Assembly: GCF_910594005.1 (NCBI RefSeq)
Contig: NC_057829.1
Span: 57,085,001 to 57,149,000, forward strand
Source: Cervus elaphus
Lineage: Eukaryota > Chordata > Mammalia > Artiodactyla > Cervidae
Direction: 5' to 3'
DNA length: 64,000 bases
Numbering within the stretch: position 1 is the first letter of the stretch; each line of letters opens with the position of its first letter. A model generated the notes under the pieces. The model worked only from the letters and a program-made list of their open reading frames with translations, had not been told where the DNA came from and did no database searches. The position numbers were made by a program, and so were the translations under genes. Shown in pieces: positions 25,318 to 36,016 of this stretch.

Positions 25318-26702
25318 TTTTTTTTTTCCAAACATATTCCCCTGATCTTTTTTTTTGTTCCCCCAGTGGGTTTTGTCATACATTGATATGAATCAGCCAT
25401 AGAGTTACACGTATTCCCCATCCCGATCCCCCCTCCCACCTCCCTCTCCACCCGATTCCTCTGGGTCTTCCCAGTGCACCAGGCCCGAGCACTTGTCTCA
25501 TGCATCCCACCTGGGCTGGTGACCTGTTTCACCATAGATAATATACATGCTGTTCTTTCGAAACATCCCACCCTCACCTTCTCCCACAGAGTTCAAAAGT
25601 CTGTTCTGTACTTCTGTGTCTCTTTTTCTGTTTTGCATATAGGGTTGTCGTTACCATCTTTCTAAATTCCATACATATGTGTTAGTATGCTGTAATGTTC
25701 TTTATCTTTCTGGCTTACTTCACTCTGTATAATGGGCTCCAGTTTCATCCATCTCATTAGAACTGGTTCAAATGAATTCTTTTTAATGGCTGAGTAATAT
25801 TCCATGGTGTATATGTACCACAGCTTCCTTATCCATTTATCTGCTGATGGGCATCTAGGTTGCTTCCATGTCCTGGCTATTAGAAACAGTGCTGTGATGA
25901 ACATTGGGGTGCACGTGTCTCTTTCAGATCTGGTTTCCTCAGTGTGTATGCCCAGAAGTGGGATTGCTGGGTCATATGGCAGTTCTATTTCCAGTTTTTT
26001 AAGAAATCTCCACACTGTTTTCCATAGCAGCTGTAAACTAGTTTGCATTCCCACCAACAGTGTAAGAGGGTTCCCTTTTCTCCACACCCTCTCCAGTATT
26101 TATTGTTTGTAGACTTTTGGATAGCAGCCATCCTGACTGGTGTGTAATAGTACCTCATTGTGGTTTTGATTTGCATTTCTCTGATAATGAGTGATGTTGA
26201 GCATCTTTTCATGTGTTTGTTAGCCATCTGCATGTCTTCTTTGGAGAAATGTCTGTTTAGTTCTTTGGCCCATTTTTTGATTGGGTCGTTTATTTTTCTG
26301 GAATTGAGCTGCAGGAGTTGCTTGTATATTTTTGAGATTAATCCTTTGTCTGTTTCTTCATTTGCTATTATTTTCTCCCAATCTGAGGGCTGTCTTTTCA
26401 CTTTACTTATAGTTTCCTTTGTTGTGCAAAAGCTTTTAAGTTTCATTAGGTCCCATTTGTTTAGTTTTGCTTTTATTTCCAATATTCTGGGAGGTGGGTC
26501 ATAGAGTGGTTTATGTCGGAGAGTGTTTTGCCTATGTTCTCCTCTAGGAGTTTTATAGTTTCTGGTCTTACATTTAGATCTTTAATCCATTTTGAGTTTA
26601 TTTTTGTGTATGGTGTTAGAAAGTGTTCAAGTTTCATTCTTTTACAAGTGGTTGACCAGCTTTCCCAGCACCACTTGTTAAAGAGGTTGTCTTTAAGATA
26701 AA
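25318..26702 (-). pseudogene. Bovid L1, 5'-truncated, antisense
   Basis: It is closely related to the sense copy at 15524-17317: the ORF2 C-terminal part reads in antisense with open frames of 141 and 165 codons. The 3' end appears at the left as two separate A-rich blocks (T-runs near 25320 and 25348). The 5' truncation point is near 26700. It interrupts an older L1 whose sequence resumes on both sides. Frame shifts between the open pieces show that ORF2 is not functional. Confidence 0.93.
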
Positions 26703-27012
26703 GACTCATAAATTTTTGAACTTTTCTGTTTCCTTGTTGATCTTTTACCTATTCATCATTAAAAGTGAGCTATTAAAGTCTAAGCTATTGTTGAATTGTC
26801 TGTTTCTCCAGTTATGTCCATTTTTGTTTTATTTTACACTCTATTGTTAGGTGCATAAATGTTCCTAATTTGTTATGTTTTTCTGATGGACTGTCCCTTT
26901 CACCATTATAAAATGTCCTTCTTTGTTTCTAGTAACAATTTTTGTCTTAAAGTTGATTTCAACTGATATCAGTGTTGCCGTCTCCACTCTTCTGTGTAAA
27001 TTCTTAGATTAC

Positions 27013-27092
27013 TTTCAGTTTAATTTTTATTACAGCTTTGTTTTCTATTTCTGTATTTTATTGTTCTCAACTAAGCATTAATTCAAACTTCT
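27013..27092 (+). repeat. 80-bp segment duplicated in inverted orientation at 29554-29633
   Basis: All 80 bases are the reverse complement of 29554-29633. This copy starts at the edge of the old L1 block. I do not recognise it as part of any known repeat. Confidence 0.97.
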
Positions 27093-27299
27093 GTGTAGAG
27101 TTGAGGATAACTAATAATACCCTCAAAAACTGGTTGTCAAATGTTAGGTGGCATGTAAAGCTTAAAAGGAAAAGATATTCTCTAGGGATGATAGGAATGA
27201 TTTCTGAGAGAAAACTTTCCTAGAGAATCTAGCAAGTAAAATTAATAGTTATTACTATTTTATTTTATAATGTTTTATTTTAATAATATTAACAGTGAT

Positions 27300-27460
27300 A
27301 TCAGTAGCTATCACTTACTAACAGACTCTGAGTATTTGCCAGGCACTACGTTGATTGTATTAGCTCTCACAGTAGGTATTGTCCTTATTCTACAGCTAAA
27401 GGAAACAGACTCAGCGTATTTTTTTAATGGAAGTGCATGGGTTTCTAGCAAGTAAGGAGC
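27300..27460 (+). mobile_element. MIR SINE fossil
   Basis: tatttgccaggcactac, ttgtattagctctcacag and ttctacagctaaagg follow the MIR 3' part. Confidence 0.5.
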
Positions 27461-27814
27461 CAGGATTTTAAATTGCTGAATTTTATGTTACTTGCAGTCA
27501 GTGAGTGAGGTATCAGGCCTTATATGGATAAGTAGTAGTTTCATGTACCATAACAATAGAGAGACTGGGAATTTGCATTAATTTGAGATAATGTTAATAG
27601 ATTACATTTTTTATATGTAAACAAAGATTTTCTGTGATTTGATGCTATTGGAATCAAAGTACATATTTTCCTTCCAGATAATAGATTTACATGGACCAAG
27701 ATTCCAAGTAGGGTATTTAATGAAAAGTCTTTTTACCATGTCCACCAACCACAGTGCCACGTAAATTTCCTTCCTTGGCGGCAACCACTGTTATAGGTCT
27801 CTGGTGTTCCATTC

Positions 27815-27960
27815 CAAGGTGCTTCTCTTTTTCTTTCTTATCCTTTCTTCCCCTTGCTTCTCATTTCTCTTTTTCTCGCTCTGTCTGTCTCTTTCCCCAT
27901 CCCACGCTTTCCTTCTTTTCCCCTTCCTCCCTAAACATACACACACACACACACACACCC
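27815..27960. repeat. Polypyrimidine tract followed by (CA)n
   Basis: About 120 bp of almost pure C/T on the + strand leads into a CA tract at about 27937-27957. The open frames predicted on both strands here are low-complexity artefacts. Confidence 0.85.
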
Positions 27961-28429
27961 CCACACAATCTATAAACATTAGGGTAGAGTTAAAGGAACA
28001 AAAGGGATAGGGAAATATTCAGTGACTGGCAACGGTGAAAACCATTTACATTCCTAGGTCTGAAGGTATAAGGCAGGGGATCTGTTAACAGAACTTGACA
28101 AGAGCTTTGGCTGCTCAATAGGACCTGTGCTCTTAGAGAAAGGCAGGCTGCATACAACCAACATGCCAGGGTAAGGAAATTGCCCTGACACTTTTACCAC
28201 CCTCTGATTTCCTAGCCATTCCACTCATTGTTTGAACACATGAGAAGGAAGTGGGCAAGGTTACCTGGAGGATGCAGTTTGTTTGGTCAGCTTCCCAGTA
28301 CACAAAGCAGGGTGGAGAAAGAGGAGGAGTAAACTTGGAGAGGCAAACAGAATATGGAGCACATGGTTACATGGAGCACAACAGGTTCTAGACTTAGTAT
28401 ACTACACATCATGTTCTATGCTTGCTTTT

Positions 28430-28870
28430 TTTTTCTTAGCAATATATGGTAGATATTAGTGTATAAAGAGCTTTTATATTAGTGCATAAAGAGCTTTCTT
28501 TCTCTTTGTAGTTGTATAGTATTGTTACATAGATGTATGATTATATAACCAGGCTCCTAACGATGGACATACAGACTTTGTTGTATAATCTTTTACTACT
28601 ACAAAGAGTGCTGTCATCAACAGCTGTATAAAACAATTTTACATGTGCAAATATTTCTGTAAGATAAATGACTAGAGCGGAATTGCTGTAAGTCAAAGAG
28701 TATGTGCAGTTATAACATTAATAGATACCATCAAACTGGCTTTTGTAGAGATTATGTCTATTTAATCATCCCAACAGTGTATTGGAGGAGTGCCTGCCTT
28801 TTCATTGCCTTTGCCAACATGCTGCTGTCAATATACAGAACTAATTATAACTGCTGCCTTAGCATTTATC
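28430..28870 (-). mobile_element. Old L1-like fossil, antisense
   Basis: accaggctcctaacgatg, gtgctgtcatcaacagc and gcggaattgctgtaagtc follow the common antisense L1 3' region. It is strongly diverged. Confidence 0.35.
28453..28498. repeat. 23-bp tandem duplication
   Basis: Units 28453-28475 and 28476-28498 differ at two positions. Confidence 0.9.
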
Positions 28871-29097
28871 AAAACTCAGCAGAATGTTCACTCGGGTTAT
28901 TTTTTTAACGATGAAATTTGTTGAGAAGGAATATATCATAAATACATATGAGGAATGATGACTAATAAACTATCATTCATTTACCTATCCCTCAGGTTTA
29001 GAAATAAAATACCCTGGTGATTTCAGCTTTTTATCATTAAGGACTGTTTTGTCTATAAGAATTTTTTTTGTCTTATACATAATATAGATATGATAAT

Positions 29098-29419
29098 ATA
29101 GTTGCCCCTCGATATCCATAGGAGGTTGGTTCCAGGACCCCTGCAGAAACCAAAATCCATGGATGCTCAAGTCCCTTTTTAAAAAATGGCATAGTATTTA
29201 CATATAATTGATGTACATTCTACTATATTCTTTAAATCATCTCTAGATTACTCAAAATATCTCATACAAAGTAAATGGTAAGTAAATAGTTGCCATTATG
29301 CAGCAAATTAAAGTTTTGATTTGGGGAACTTTCTGGAATTTTTTGCCCCAGATATTTTCCGTGTGCATATGGTTGAATACACAGATGCAGAACCCTTGGA
29401 TATGGAGGGCCAACTCTAG
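29098..29419. mobile_element. MER2-like Tigger (TcMar) non-autonomous transposon
   Basis: Terminal inverted repeats are visible: agttgcccctcgatatcc at the left and ggatatggagggccaact at the right. The interior (tggatgctcaagtccc, ttaaatcatctctagatt) fits a short Tigger derivative. TA dinucleotides lie next to both ends. Confidence 0.75.
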
Positions 29420-29534
29420 AATGAAAATATAGTTACACCAGCTTTTTAAAAATTGATTTGTTGTTATTTTAGGACAATTTTTGATTTACAGAAAAGTTGC
29501 AAAGATAGTATGGAGAGCTTGCATATATACCATA

Positions 29535-29635
29535 TTAACAGAAGCATTGAATTAGAAGTTTGAATTAATGCTTAGTTGAGAACAATAAAATACAGAAATA
29601 GAAAACAAAGCTGTAATAAAAATTAAACTGAAACC
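29535..29635 (-). repeat. 101-bp insertion holding the inverted copy of 27013-27092
   Basis: Bases 29554-29633 are an exact inverted copy of 27013-27092. The insert is bounded by the 10-bp word atataccata at 29525-29534 and 29636-29645, and the L1 3' UTR continues on both sides. There is no poly(A) tail. About 19 bases at its left edge are of unknown origin. Confidence 0.9.
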
Positions 29636-29689
29636 ATATACCATAGTTTTCCTCTGTTATTAACACTATGTATTATGGTACATTTGTTA

Positions 29690-30500
29690 TTAGGTTGGTG
29701 CAAACGTAATTGTGGTTTAAAACCGTGAACTTTAAATCATTATAACTAGATTCAAACACATCTTTATTAATCAAAATAGGAGCCATTACAATCAACACAT
29801 TTTTGCCAGTGAGAAACGTTTATTTCTGTAATGTCCAACCACTGAGCTGGTCGTCACCAGCTGTCATTGTGTAAAATCCATTTTTCATCACACGTCACAA
29901 CCTAATTGAGAAAAGGCTTGTTGTTGCATAGAATAAGAGAAGATGACGCTTCAAAACAATTTTTTTTTTTAATTTTCGGTCAGCTCATGAGGCACCCACT
30001 TACTGAGCGTTTTCACCTTTCCAGTTTGCCTCAAATACCGAATGACTGTAGGATGGTCGACAGTGAGTTCTTTGGCAACTTCTCGTGTGGTTTTAAGAGG
30101 CTCGGCTTCGATGATGCTCTCAGTTGGTCACTGTCAACTTCTGATGGCTGGCCACTACACTCTTCATCTTCAAGGCTCTCTTTTTGAACCACCACTGCAC
30201 TGTACATTCATTAGCAGCTCCTGGGTCAAATGTGTTGATGTTGTGAGTGGTCTCCACTGCTTTACAACCCATTTTGAACTCAAATAAAAAAATCGCTTGA
30301 ATTTAATTTTTGTCTAACATTATTTCCATAGTCTAAAATAAATATACACAACAAGTAATAAGTCATTAGCAAGAAAAACAAAGCGAGATATGCACATTAA
30401 AATGATGTATAATATAACCACATTTATGTAAGAATGTATTCTAATATCAAATGGCAAAGTTCAACAGTGCAAAACTGCAATGACTTTTGCACCAACCTAA
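29690..30500 (-). mobile_element. Mariner DNA transposon with internal deletion
   Basis: The terminal repeats begin ttaggttggtgcaaa on each end and are bordered by TA duplications (29688-29689, 30501-30502). At 811 bp it is shorter than the usual 1.3 kb of this mariner group. The transposase remnant is on the minus strand and is described separately. Confidence 0.95.
29750..30291 (-). pseudogene. Mariner transposase remnant lacking the catalytic core
   Basis: Read on the minus strand, the N-terminal DNA-binding part begins FEFKMGCKAVETTHNIN and continues through VQWWFK and TTREVAKELTVDHPTV to KWVPHELTE. It then reaches the first catalytic block (CDEKWILH, RPAQWLD) and jumps to the C-terminal end HWQKCVDCNGSYFD. 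The missing region should contain the second and third catalytic aspartates, so the enzyme is dead. There are also small frame shifts in the N-terminal half. Confidence 0.88.
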
Positions 30501-32341
30501 TATAATTAATGCACCAGTACTGCTATTATTATTAACTGAAGTCCATACTTTATTCAGGTTTTCTTAATTTTTCCCTAATGTCTGTATTCTGTTCCAGGAT
30601 CCTTTTCAGGATATTATATTACATTTAATCTTGTCTCCTTAATGCTCCTCTTGACTGTAACAGTTTCTCAGACTTTCCTTGTTTTTGGTGACCTTAATAG
30701 TTTTGAGGACTACTGATTAGATGTTTCATATAACATCTCAGTCAGGATCTCTCTCATGTTTTTTTCCATCATCTACTGGGGTTACAAGTTTTAGGGTACA
30801 AGACCACAGAGATGAAGTACCATTTTGATCATGTTACTGGCACACACTATCAGTGTTACCTCTCACCTGTGATACTGACCTTGATCATCTCAGTAAGGTT
30901 GTGTTTGTCAGGTTTATTCACTGAAAAGTTACTCTTTCTGCCCCCTCCTCATACCAGCTTTTTTTTGTTTTAATGTTGCATATGCTTATCTTTTCTCATC
31001 CTTTTATTTTCAACTCTTCTGAATTCTTTTTTACACTTACTGTGATACTCATATACTTGGATTTTTACTGCCAAATTTAATGTGTTCTATTTCTCCTTTT
31101 TTCTCTTTTCCCCTTTAGTTGATCATCATCTGGATTGAAATGGTTTTTCCTCTCATACTAAATTTTCCCCTGTACTTGTTACTAAGTTTTATGTCTTACT
31201 TTCCTTTTAAGTGACTATCTTTGACAAGTCTTAGCTTTGTCTCTTCAAATATTGCTTCTCCCCCATTCTCTCTGTTCTCATATTCTAGAACTCTGATGAG
31301 AGTTATGTTAGACATTTTATTTTTCATGTCTCTTCTGTGTTTTTCATGTTTTGGTCTCTCCTGTAGCATTATAATTTCTTCGTTAACAGTTACCCTTTTC
31401 TCAGATTCTTTCTTGAGCAGTGTCTGATCTGCGGGGGGAGGTGGGGTTCCCACTATAAGTTCTAATTGTTTCTTAAATGTGCCTGATCTTTTAGTCTCTC
31501 GCTTCTTTTTCATTTAGAATTATTTGTTTTTGTTTTTTTTTTAATGATCAGATTGATAGTTTCATTATTTAGCCTTTGGTAGCCTGATTTGTTTTCTTCT
31601 GGCTCTTGCCCATGATGCTTTATTTCTCTTAAGTGGGAACTGTATTTATATTTGTAGGCTATGCATATCCTAAAGGTGAAGGAACTCTAGACTGATTTGC
31701 ATTTGCTGTTGGTAGGTGCCAAGGGATGTTGCTCATATGGGATCATTTTAATATGAGTTTGGGTTTTCTCCCATAGCACAGACAGATTTCTAACCTGAAA
31801 TCAGCATGCTAATTGACTATGTTTACAAATTCTTAGAAGAAACTCTCCTCCTCATTGTACTTTCCATCGTATGAAAATAAGACAAATTTCTTTGTTGGCT
31901 CATTTTATTGTCCTGTGGATTTTTTTTCTAGCTTATTACCCTTTCATCCAGGGTTTATATAACCCTTTTGAGGGTTTGAGGGTAAACTCTGGCTTTGTAT
32001 GGACCCAAGACCTAGTGTGACTTGTAAAACTGAGTATTTTACCTTCCTTGTAATTTTTTCATTGAATAAAAAGATCATCTGTCATCAAGAATTTCCCATT
32101 TGGGGGTTTTGTTATTACCCATACCAAGAATATGTCAGAAATATATTGCTTTATTCCTTGCATTTCTTATATACTGGTTAGATCTCTTTGATGGGGTTGC
32201 TGTGATTTTTTTTTTTCAAGAATATTTCATAGATGTTTCTGTGTACTTCTTTTACATCACAACATGAGGTACATATGTTTAGTTGTATTTCAAAGAGGAA
32301 ACATTATATAACTGACACTTCCAAAATACAAAGGATCTTAA

Positions 32342-32457
32342 CACATTACTGACGGCGGGGGGGGGGGGGGCGGGGGGGGATTTTTACAGAACCTAATGCC
32401 TGTGGCCAACAGTTTGTTATGTAAGTAAATATAGAAAAGTCTCTGGTCAATAATGTG
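32342..32457. mobile_element. TTAA-flanked 116-bp element, possibly piggyBac-type
   Basis: The ends are inverted repeats, cacattactgac and gtcaataatgtg (11 of 12 pairs), and each is flanked by TTAA (32338-32341, 32458-32461). TTAA duplication is the signature of piggyBac elements. The interior has no coding capacity and contains a long G tract. Family assignment is inferred from the ends alone. Confidence 0.6.
32357..32379. repeat. G-rich homopolymer tract
   Basis: G14, C, G8. It could fold into G-quadruplexes; its length in the assembly may be unreliable. Confidence 0.85.
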
Positions 32458-33254
32458 TTAAGAAAGTACTGTGAGCAGCTGTATGCCAACAAATTGGATA
32501 AACTAAAAGTAAAGATAAATTCCTAGAACCATAAAACCTACAAAAAATGAATCATGAAAAATAAAAAATGTGAACAGACCAATAAAAAGGAAGGAGATCA
32601 TAAAGCTCCCAACAAAGAAAAGACCAGGACTAGATGGTTTCACTGGTGAATTCTGCCAAGCATGTAAAGAAGAATTAGTACCAATCCTTCTCAAACTCTT
32701 TAAAATTAAAGAGGAGGGATTCCCAAACTCATTTTATGAAGCCAACATTACCCTGATACCAAAGCCAGATACAGACACTATAAGAAAACTGCAAGCCAAT
32801 ATCCTTGATGAATACAGATGTAAAAATTCACAACAAAATATTAACAAACCAAATTCAACAGCATATTGAAGGATTGAACACCATGATCAAGTGGGATTTA
32901 TCCCTGAGGTGTAAGGATGTTTCAGTATCTGCATATCAATCAGTGTGGTATACCACATTAATAGAATGAAAGATAAAATCTTAGTATCTCAATGGATGCA
33001 GAAAAGTATTTGACAGAATCCAACATCCTTTCATGATAAAAACTCCCAACAAATTGGGAATAGAAGGATATACCTCAACATAATAAAAGCTGTATATGAC
33101 AAACCCACAGCTAATATCATACGCAGCATACCCACTAAGATCAAGAGCAAGACAGGAATGTCTGTTTTCACCACTCCTATTTAACGTAATACTAGAAGTC
33201 CTACCCAGAACAGTTAGTCAAGAAAAAGAAAGACATCTGAATTGAAAAGAAAGA

Positions 33255-33430
33255 AGTAAGCCCACTTGCTGCAACTACTGAAGCCCGTGCGCCACAAGAG
33301 AAGCCACTGCAATGAGAAGCCTGTGCACTGCAACTAGAGAGTAGCCTGCACTTGCCGCAGCGAGAGAAGAGCCCACACCGCAATGAATACCCAGCACAGC
33401 CAAAGATAATTTAAAAATTTTTTTAAATCT
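33255..33430 (+). mobile_element. CHR-type SINE 3' part
   Basis: gaagcccgtgcgccac, aagagaagccactgcaatg, ctgcaactagagagtagc and cagcacagccaaagataat form the long CHR subtype's 3' half, ending in an A/T-rich tail. The tRNA-like head is missing. Confidence 0.75.
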
Positions 33431-33751
33431 CCATTTCAAAAAATAAAGAAGACACAGATGAGTGGAAAGCTATCTCTTGTTCATGGATTGGAACAATTAA
33501 TACTGTTAAAATGTCCATACTATCCAAAACCATCTCGCTTGTCAATGTAATCCCTACAGGTTCAGTGGCATTTTTCACAGAAACAGAAAAATTAATCCTA
33601 AAACTGTATGGAAATACAAAAGATCCTAAATAGCCAAAGCAGTCCTTGAGAAAGAACAGAGGAGGTGGCATTATATTTACTGATTTAAACTTTATTACAA
33701 AGCTATTGTTAAGCAACATGGTAACTCAAAATGGATTAGAGATTCAATTTC

Positions 33752-33916
33752 TTTTTTTTTTTTTTTTTTTTGTCTTCACTGGCTCTTCACTGCAGCATGT
33801 GAGCTTATTTGCTCCATGGCATATAGGATCTTAGTTCCCCAACCACGGATCAAACCCATGTCCCTCGCATTGGAAGATGGATTGATTCTTAACCTCTGGA
33901 CCACCAGGGGAGTCCC
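33752..33916 (-). mobile_element. CHR-type SINE with target duplications
   Basis: A T-run of over 20 leads into ggatcttagttccccaac and ends ctctggaccaccagggg. The words tagagattcaattt before and tagagatttaaattt after are imperfect target duplications in the host L1. Confidence 0.9.
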
Positions 33917-34251
33917 TAGAGATTTAAATTTAAGACCAGAAAGTGTGAAAGTTTGAGAATAAAACATCAGAAAGTTTCCTTGACATTGGTCTTGGCAATT
34001 ATTTTTTTGACTAACTGGACATCCATTATAATTATATCCATTATAATTATTTTGGGGATTTTTTTCTTCATAAGCAACAGAAACAAAAATAAATTGGACT
34101 ATATCAAACTAACAAATTTCTCCACAGCAAAAAGAAACAGCAAAATAAAAAGATAATCCCTGGAATGAGAAAATATTTGTAAATCATCCTAAAGCATCTA
34201 TCTGATAGGGGATTACTATCCAAAATATATAAGAAATTCATAGAACTCAAT

Positions 34252-34468
34252 GTATGTACGTGTGCATGGTTAGTCATGTCTGACTCTTTGCAACCCTTTG
34301 GACTGTAATCCACCAGGTTCCTCTGTCCATGGGGTTTTTCAGGCAAGAATACTGGATTGGATTGCCACTTCCTCCTCCAGGGGATATTCCCGACCCAGGG
34401 ATCAAACCCGCATCTCTTACTTTACAGTCAGATTCTTTACCCTCTAAGCCATCAAGGAAGCCCCCATA
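34252..34468 (-). mobile_element. Bov-tA SINE
   Basis: Antisense Bov-tA: catgtctgactctttgc, ggggtttttcaggcaagaa, gacccagggatcaaaccc and ccatcaaggaagccccc. Host L1 words agaactcaa / acaactcaa flank it. Confidence 0.9.
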
Positions 34469-35559
34469 CAACTCAACATCCAAAAACAAAACCCACACAC
34501 AATCTGATTTAAAAATGGATGAAGATCTTGAAAATTTTCCGTGTAAGACATACAAATGGTCAACTGATGCATGAAAGATACTCAGCATCACTAATCATCA
34601 GGGAAATGAAAATCAAAACCACAGTGAGATGTTGCTTTATGCCTGTAAGAATGACTATTAACAAAAAGACAACAAATGTTAACAAGGTTGTGGAGAATAG
34701 GATAGTGTGTGCACTTTTAGTGGGAATATAAATTGGTACAGCCACTATGGAAAACTATGGAGATTCCAAAAAAAATAAATTCTTTTAACTATCATGTGAT
34801 CCAGCAATCCCACTTTTGAGTAGGTATCTGAAGGAATGAAATCACTGTCTGGAAGAGATAATCTACACCGCCACGTTCACTGCAGCATTCTTCACAATAG
34901 CCAAGATACGGAAGCAGCCTAGAGGTCCATCAACAGATGATGAAGAAAACGTGTGTGTATATACAGTAGACTATTCAGCCATTTAAAAAAAAAAAAAAAG
35001 GAAATGCTACTTTTTCAACAACATGGCTGGATCTTAAGGTCATTGTGTTAAGCAAAATAAGTCAGAGAAAGAAAATACTATATGTTCTCACTTATATGTG
35101 GACTCTAAAATACCCAGATTCAAATAGTAGAATCGTTGGGACTGGTGGTTGGGAAATAATGGGGGATATGGTCAAGGGGTACAAACTTCCATTTAAAAGC
35201 TGAATCAGTTCTAAGGATCAATGTATGGTATGGTGACATAATTAACCCTGTATTATATAAATGAAGGTTAAGAGAGTAGATCATAAGTGTTATCACCACA
35301 AAAATGTTAATTGTGCAAGAGGATTGAGGTTTTAACTAACCTTATTGTAATCATTTCTCAATATATATTATCAAACTATTGCATTCTAAACCTTCAACTT
35401 GTATATGTTGTTTCAGTGATATCTCAGTAAAGCTGGAAAAAATGTGTAGTTGTCTTTTTTTTTTTTATGATAAGACTGATCAGTGGACACAGGTGTTACC
35501 ATCTGATCCATCCAGTAGTGTTCCCTGTCAGCTTCCACCTACTGGTTTTAGCATTGACT

Positions 35560-35930
35560 GATTATTTTTTCATTCACTAACTCCAGATCTATTATTTCAT
35601 TAGATGGTACAGAAGAATGATATTGTACTTCTCCTTTTTTGTGTGTTTGTTAGCTTAGAATACTTACTAAAGATGAACTGAGAAAGGATTGCTAAGTCAA
35701 AGTGTGAATTGCACATATACTTTTGCTGGCTATTACCAAATTCCCCTCCATAAGTACTATAACATTTTACATGTACCAGTGATGGATGAGTCTAGCTGTA
35801 CCCCTATAGCTTTGCCAATAGATTGGCTAACGTTTTAGTTTGTCAGTATAATCTATTAGATAAGAAAGGTTTTTATTTTACAGTTTTAATTTACATTTCT
35901 GTATGAATGAAGTGGCTAAACCATTGGAAA
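35560..35930 (-). mobile_element. Old L1-like fossil, antisense
   Basis: gaaaggattgctaagtc, gctggctattaccaaattc and atttacatttctgtatgaat resemble an antisense L1 3' region. Weak. Confidence 0.3.
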
Positions 35931-35964
35931 ACAAAAAAGAATGCTGGGTATTCTTTTTTGAATA

Positions 35965-36016
35965 GAAGCAGGGTACTAAATATACATTATGAAGCAGGGT
36001 ACTGAATATACATTAA
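35965..36016. repeat. 26-bp tandem duplication
   Basis: Units gaagcagggtactRaatat... at 35965-35990 and 35991-36016 differ at one internal base and one end base. Confidence 0.92.

Larger units (their letters stand above)
21861..27012 (-). mobile_element. Block of old L1 pieces in antisense with four younger insertions
   Basis: Several L1 fragments, all antisense, follow one another: a 3' end at 21861-22080, ORF2 pieces to about 23740 (atcatgtcatctgtgaatag, tttctgaatctataggag), a mammal-wide L1 3' UTR at 23762-24870 (aacagttcacagg, ctatgggtgtgg), and more ORF2 at 24890-25200 and 26703-27012. Nested inside are BOV-A2, Bov-tA, a Bov-tA fragment and a bovid L1. At least two source elements are needed because the 3' UTR pieces recur. 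Confidence 0.8.
29430..31520 (-). mobile_element. Old L1 3' UTR, antisense, split by a 101-bp insert and a mariner
   Basis: gacaatttttgatttacag and aaagttgcaaagatagta on the left, then catactttattcaggttttc, tgttccaggatccttttcag and acagtttctcagactttcc on the right, are one mammal-wide L1 3' UTR. The part to the right of 30960 is less certain. Confidence 0.7.
32463..35443 (+). mobile_element. Old L1 (ORF2 and 3' UTR) with three SINE insertions
   Basis: ORF2 words in order: ccaggactagatggtttc, aatgaatcatgaaaa, gaattctgccaagcatg, accaaagccagatac, then the RT region, and the 3' part to a tail near 35440. The frame is broken by many stops. CHR pieces at 33255 and 33752 and a Bov-tA at 34252 interrupt it. 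Small internal duplication ccattataattat is repeated at 34023-34050. Confidence 0.85.

Noticed and set aside
25662..26482. Open frames of 141 and 165 codons on the minus strand
   Set aside because: They are L1 ORF2 C-terminal pieces in two frames of a second L1 copy.
27791..28010. Open frames on both strands over a C/T-rich stretch
   Set aside because: Low-complexity composition and a CA tract generate stop-free frames by chance.
29906..30287. Plus-strand open frames of 93 and 81 codons
   Set aside because: They are antisense shadows of the mariner transposase remnant on the minus strand.
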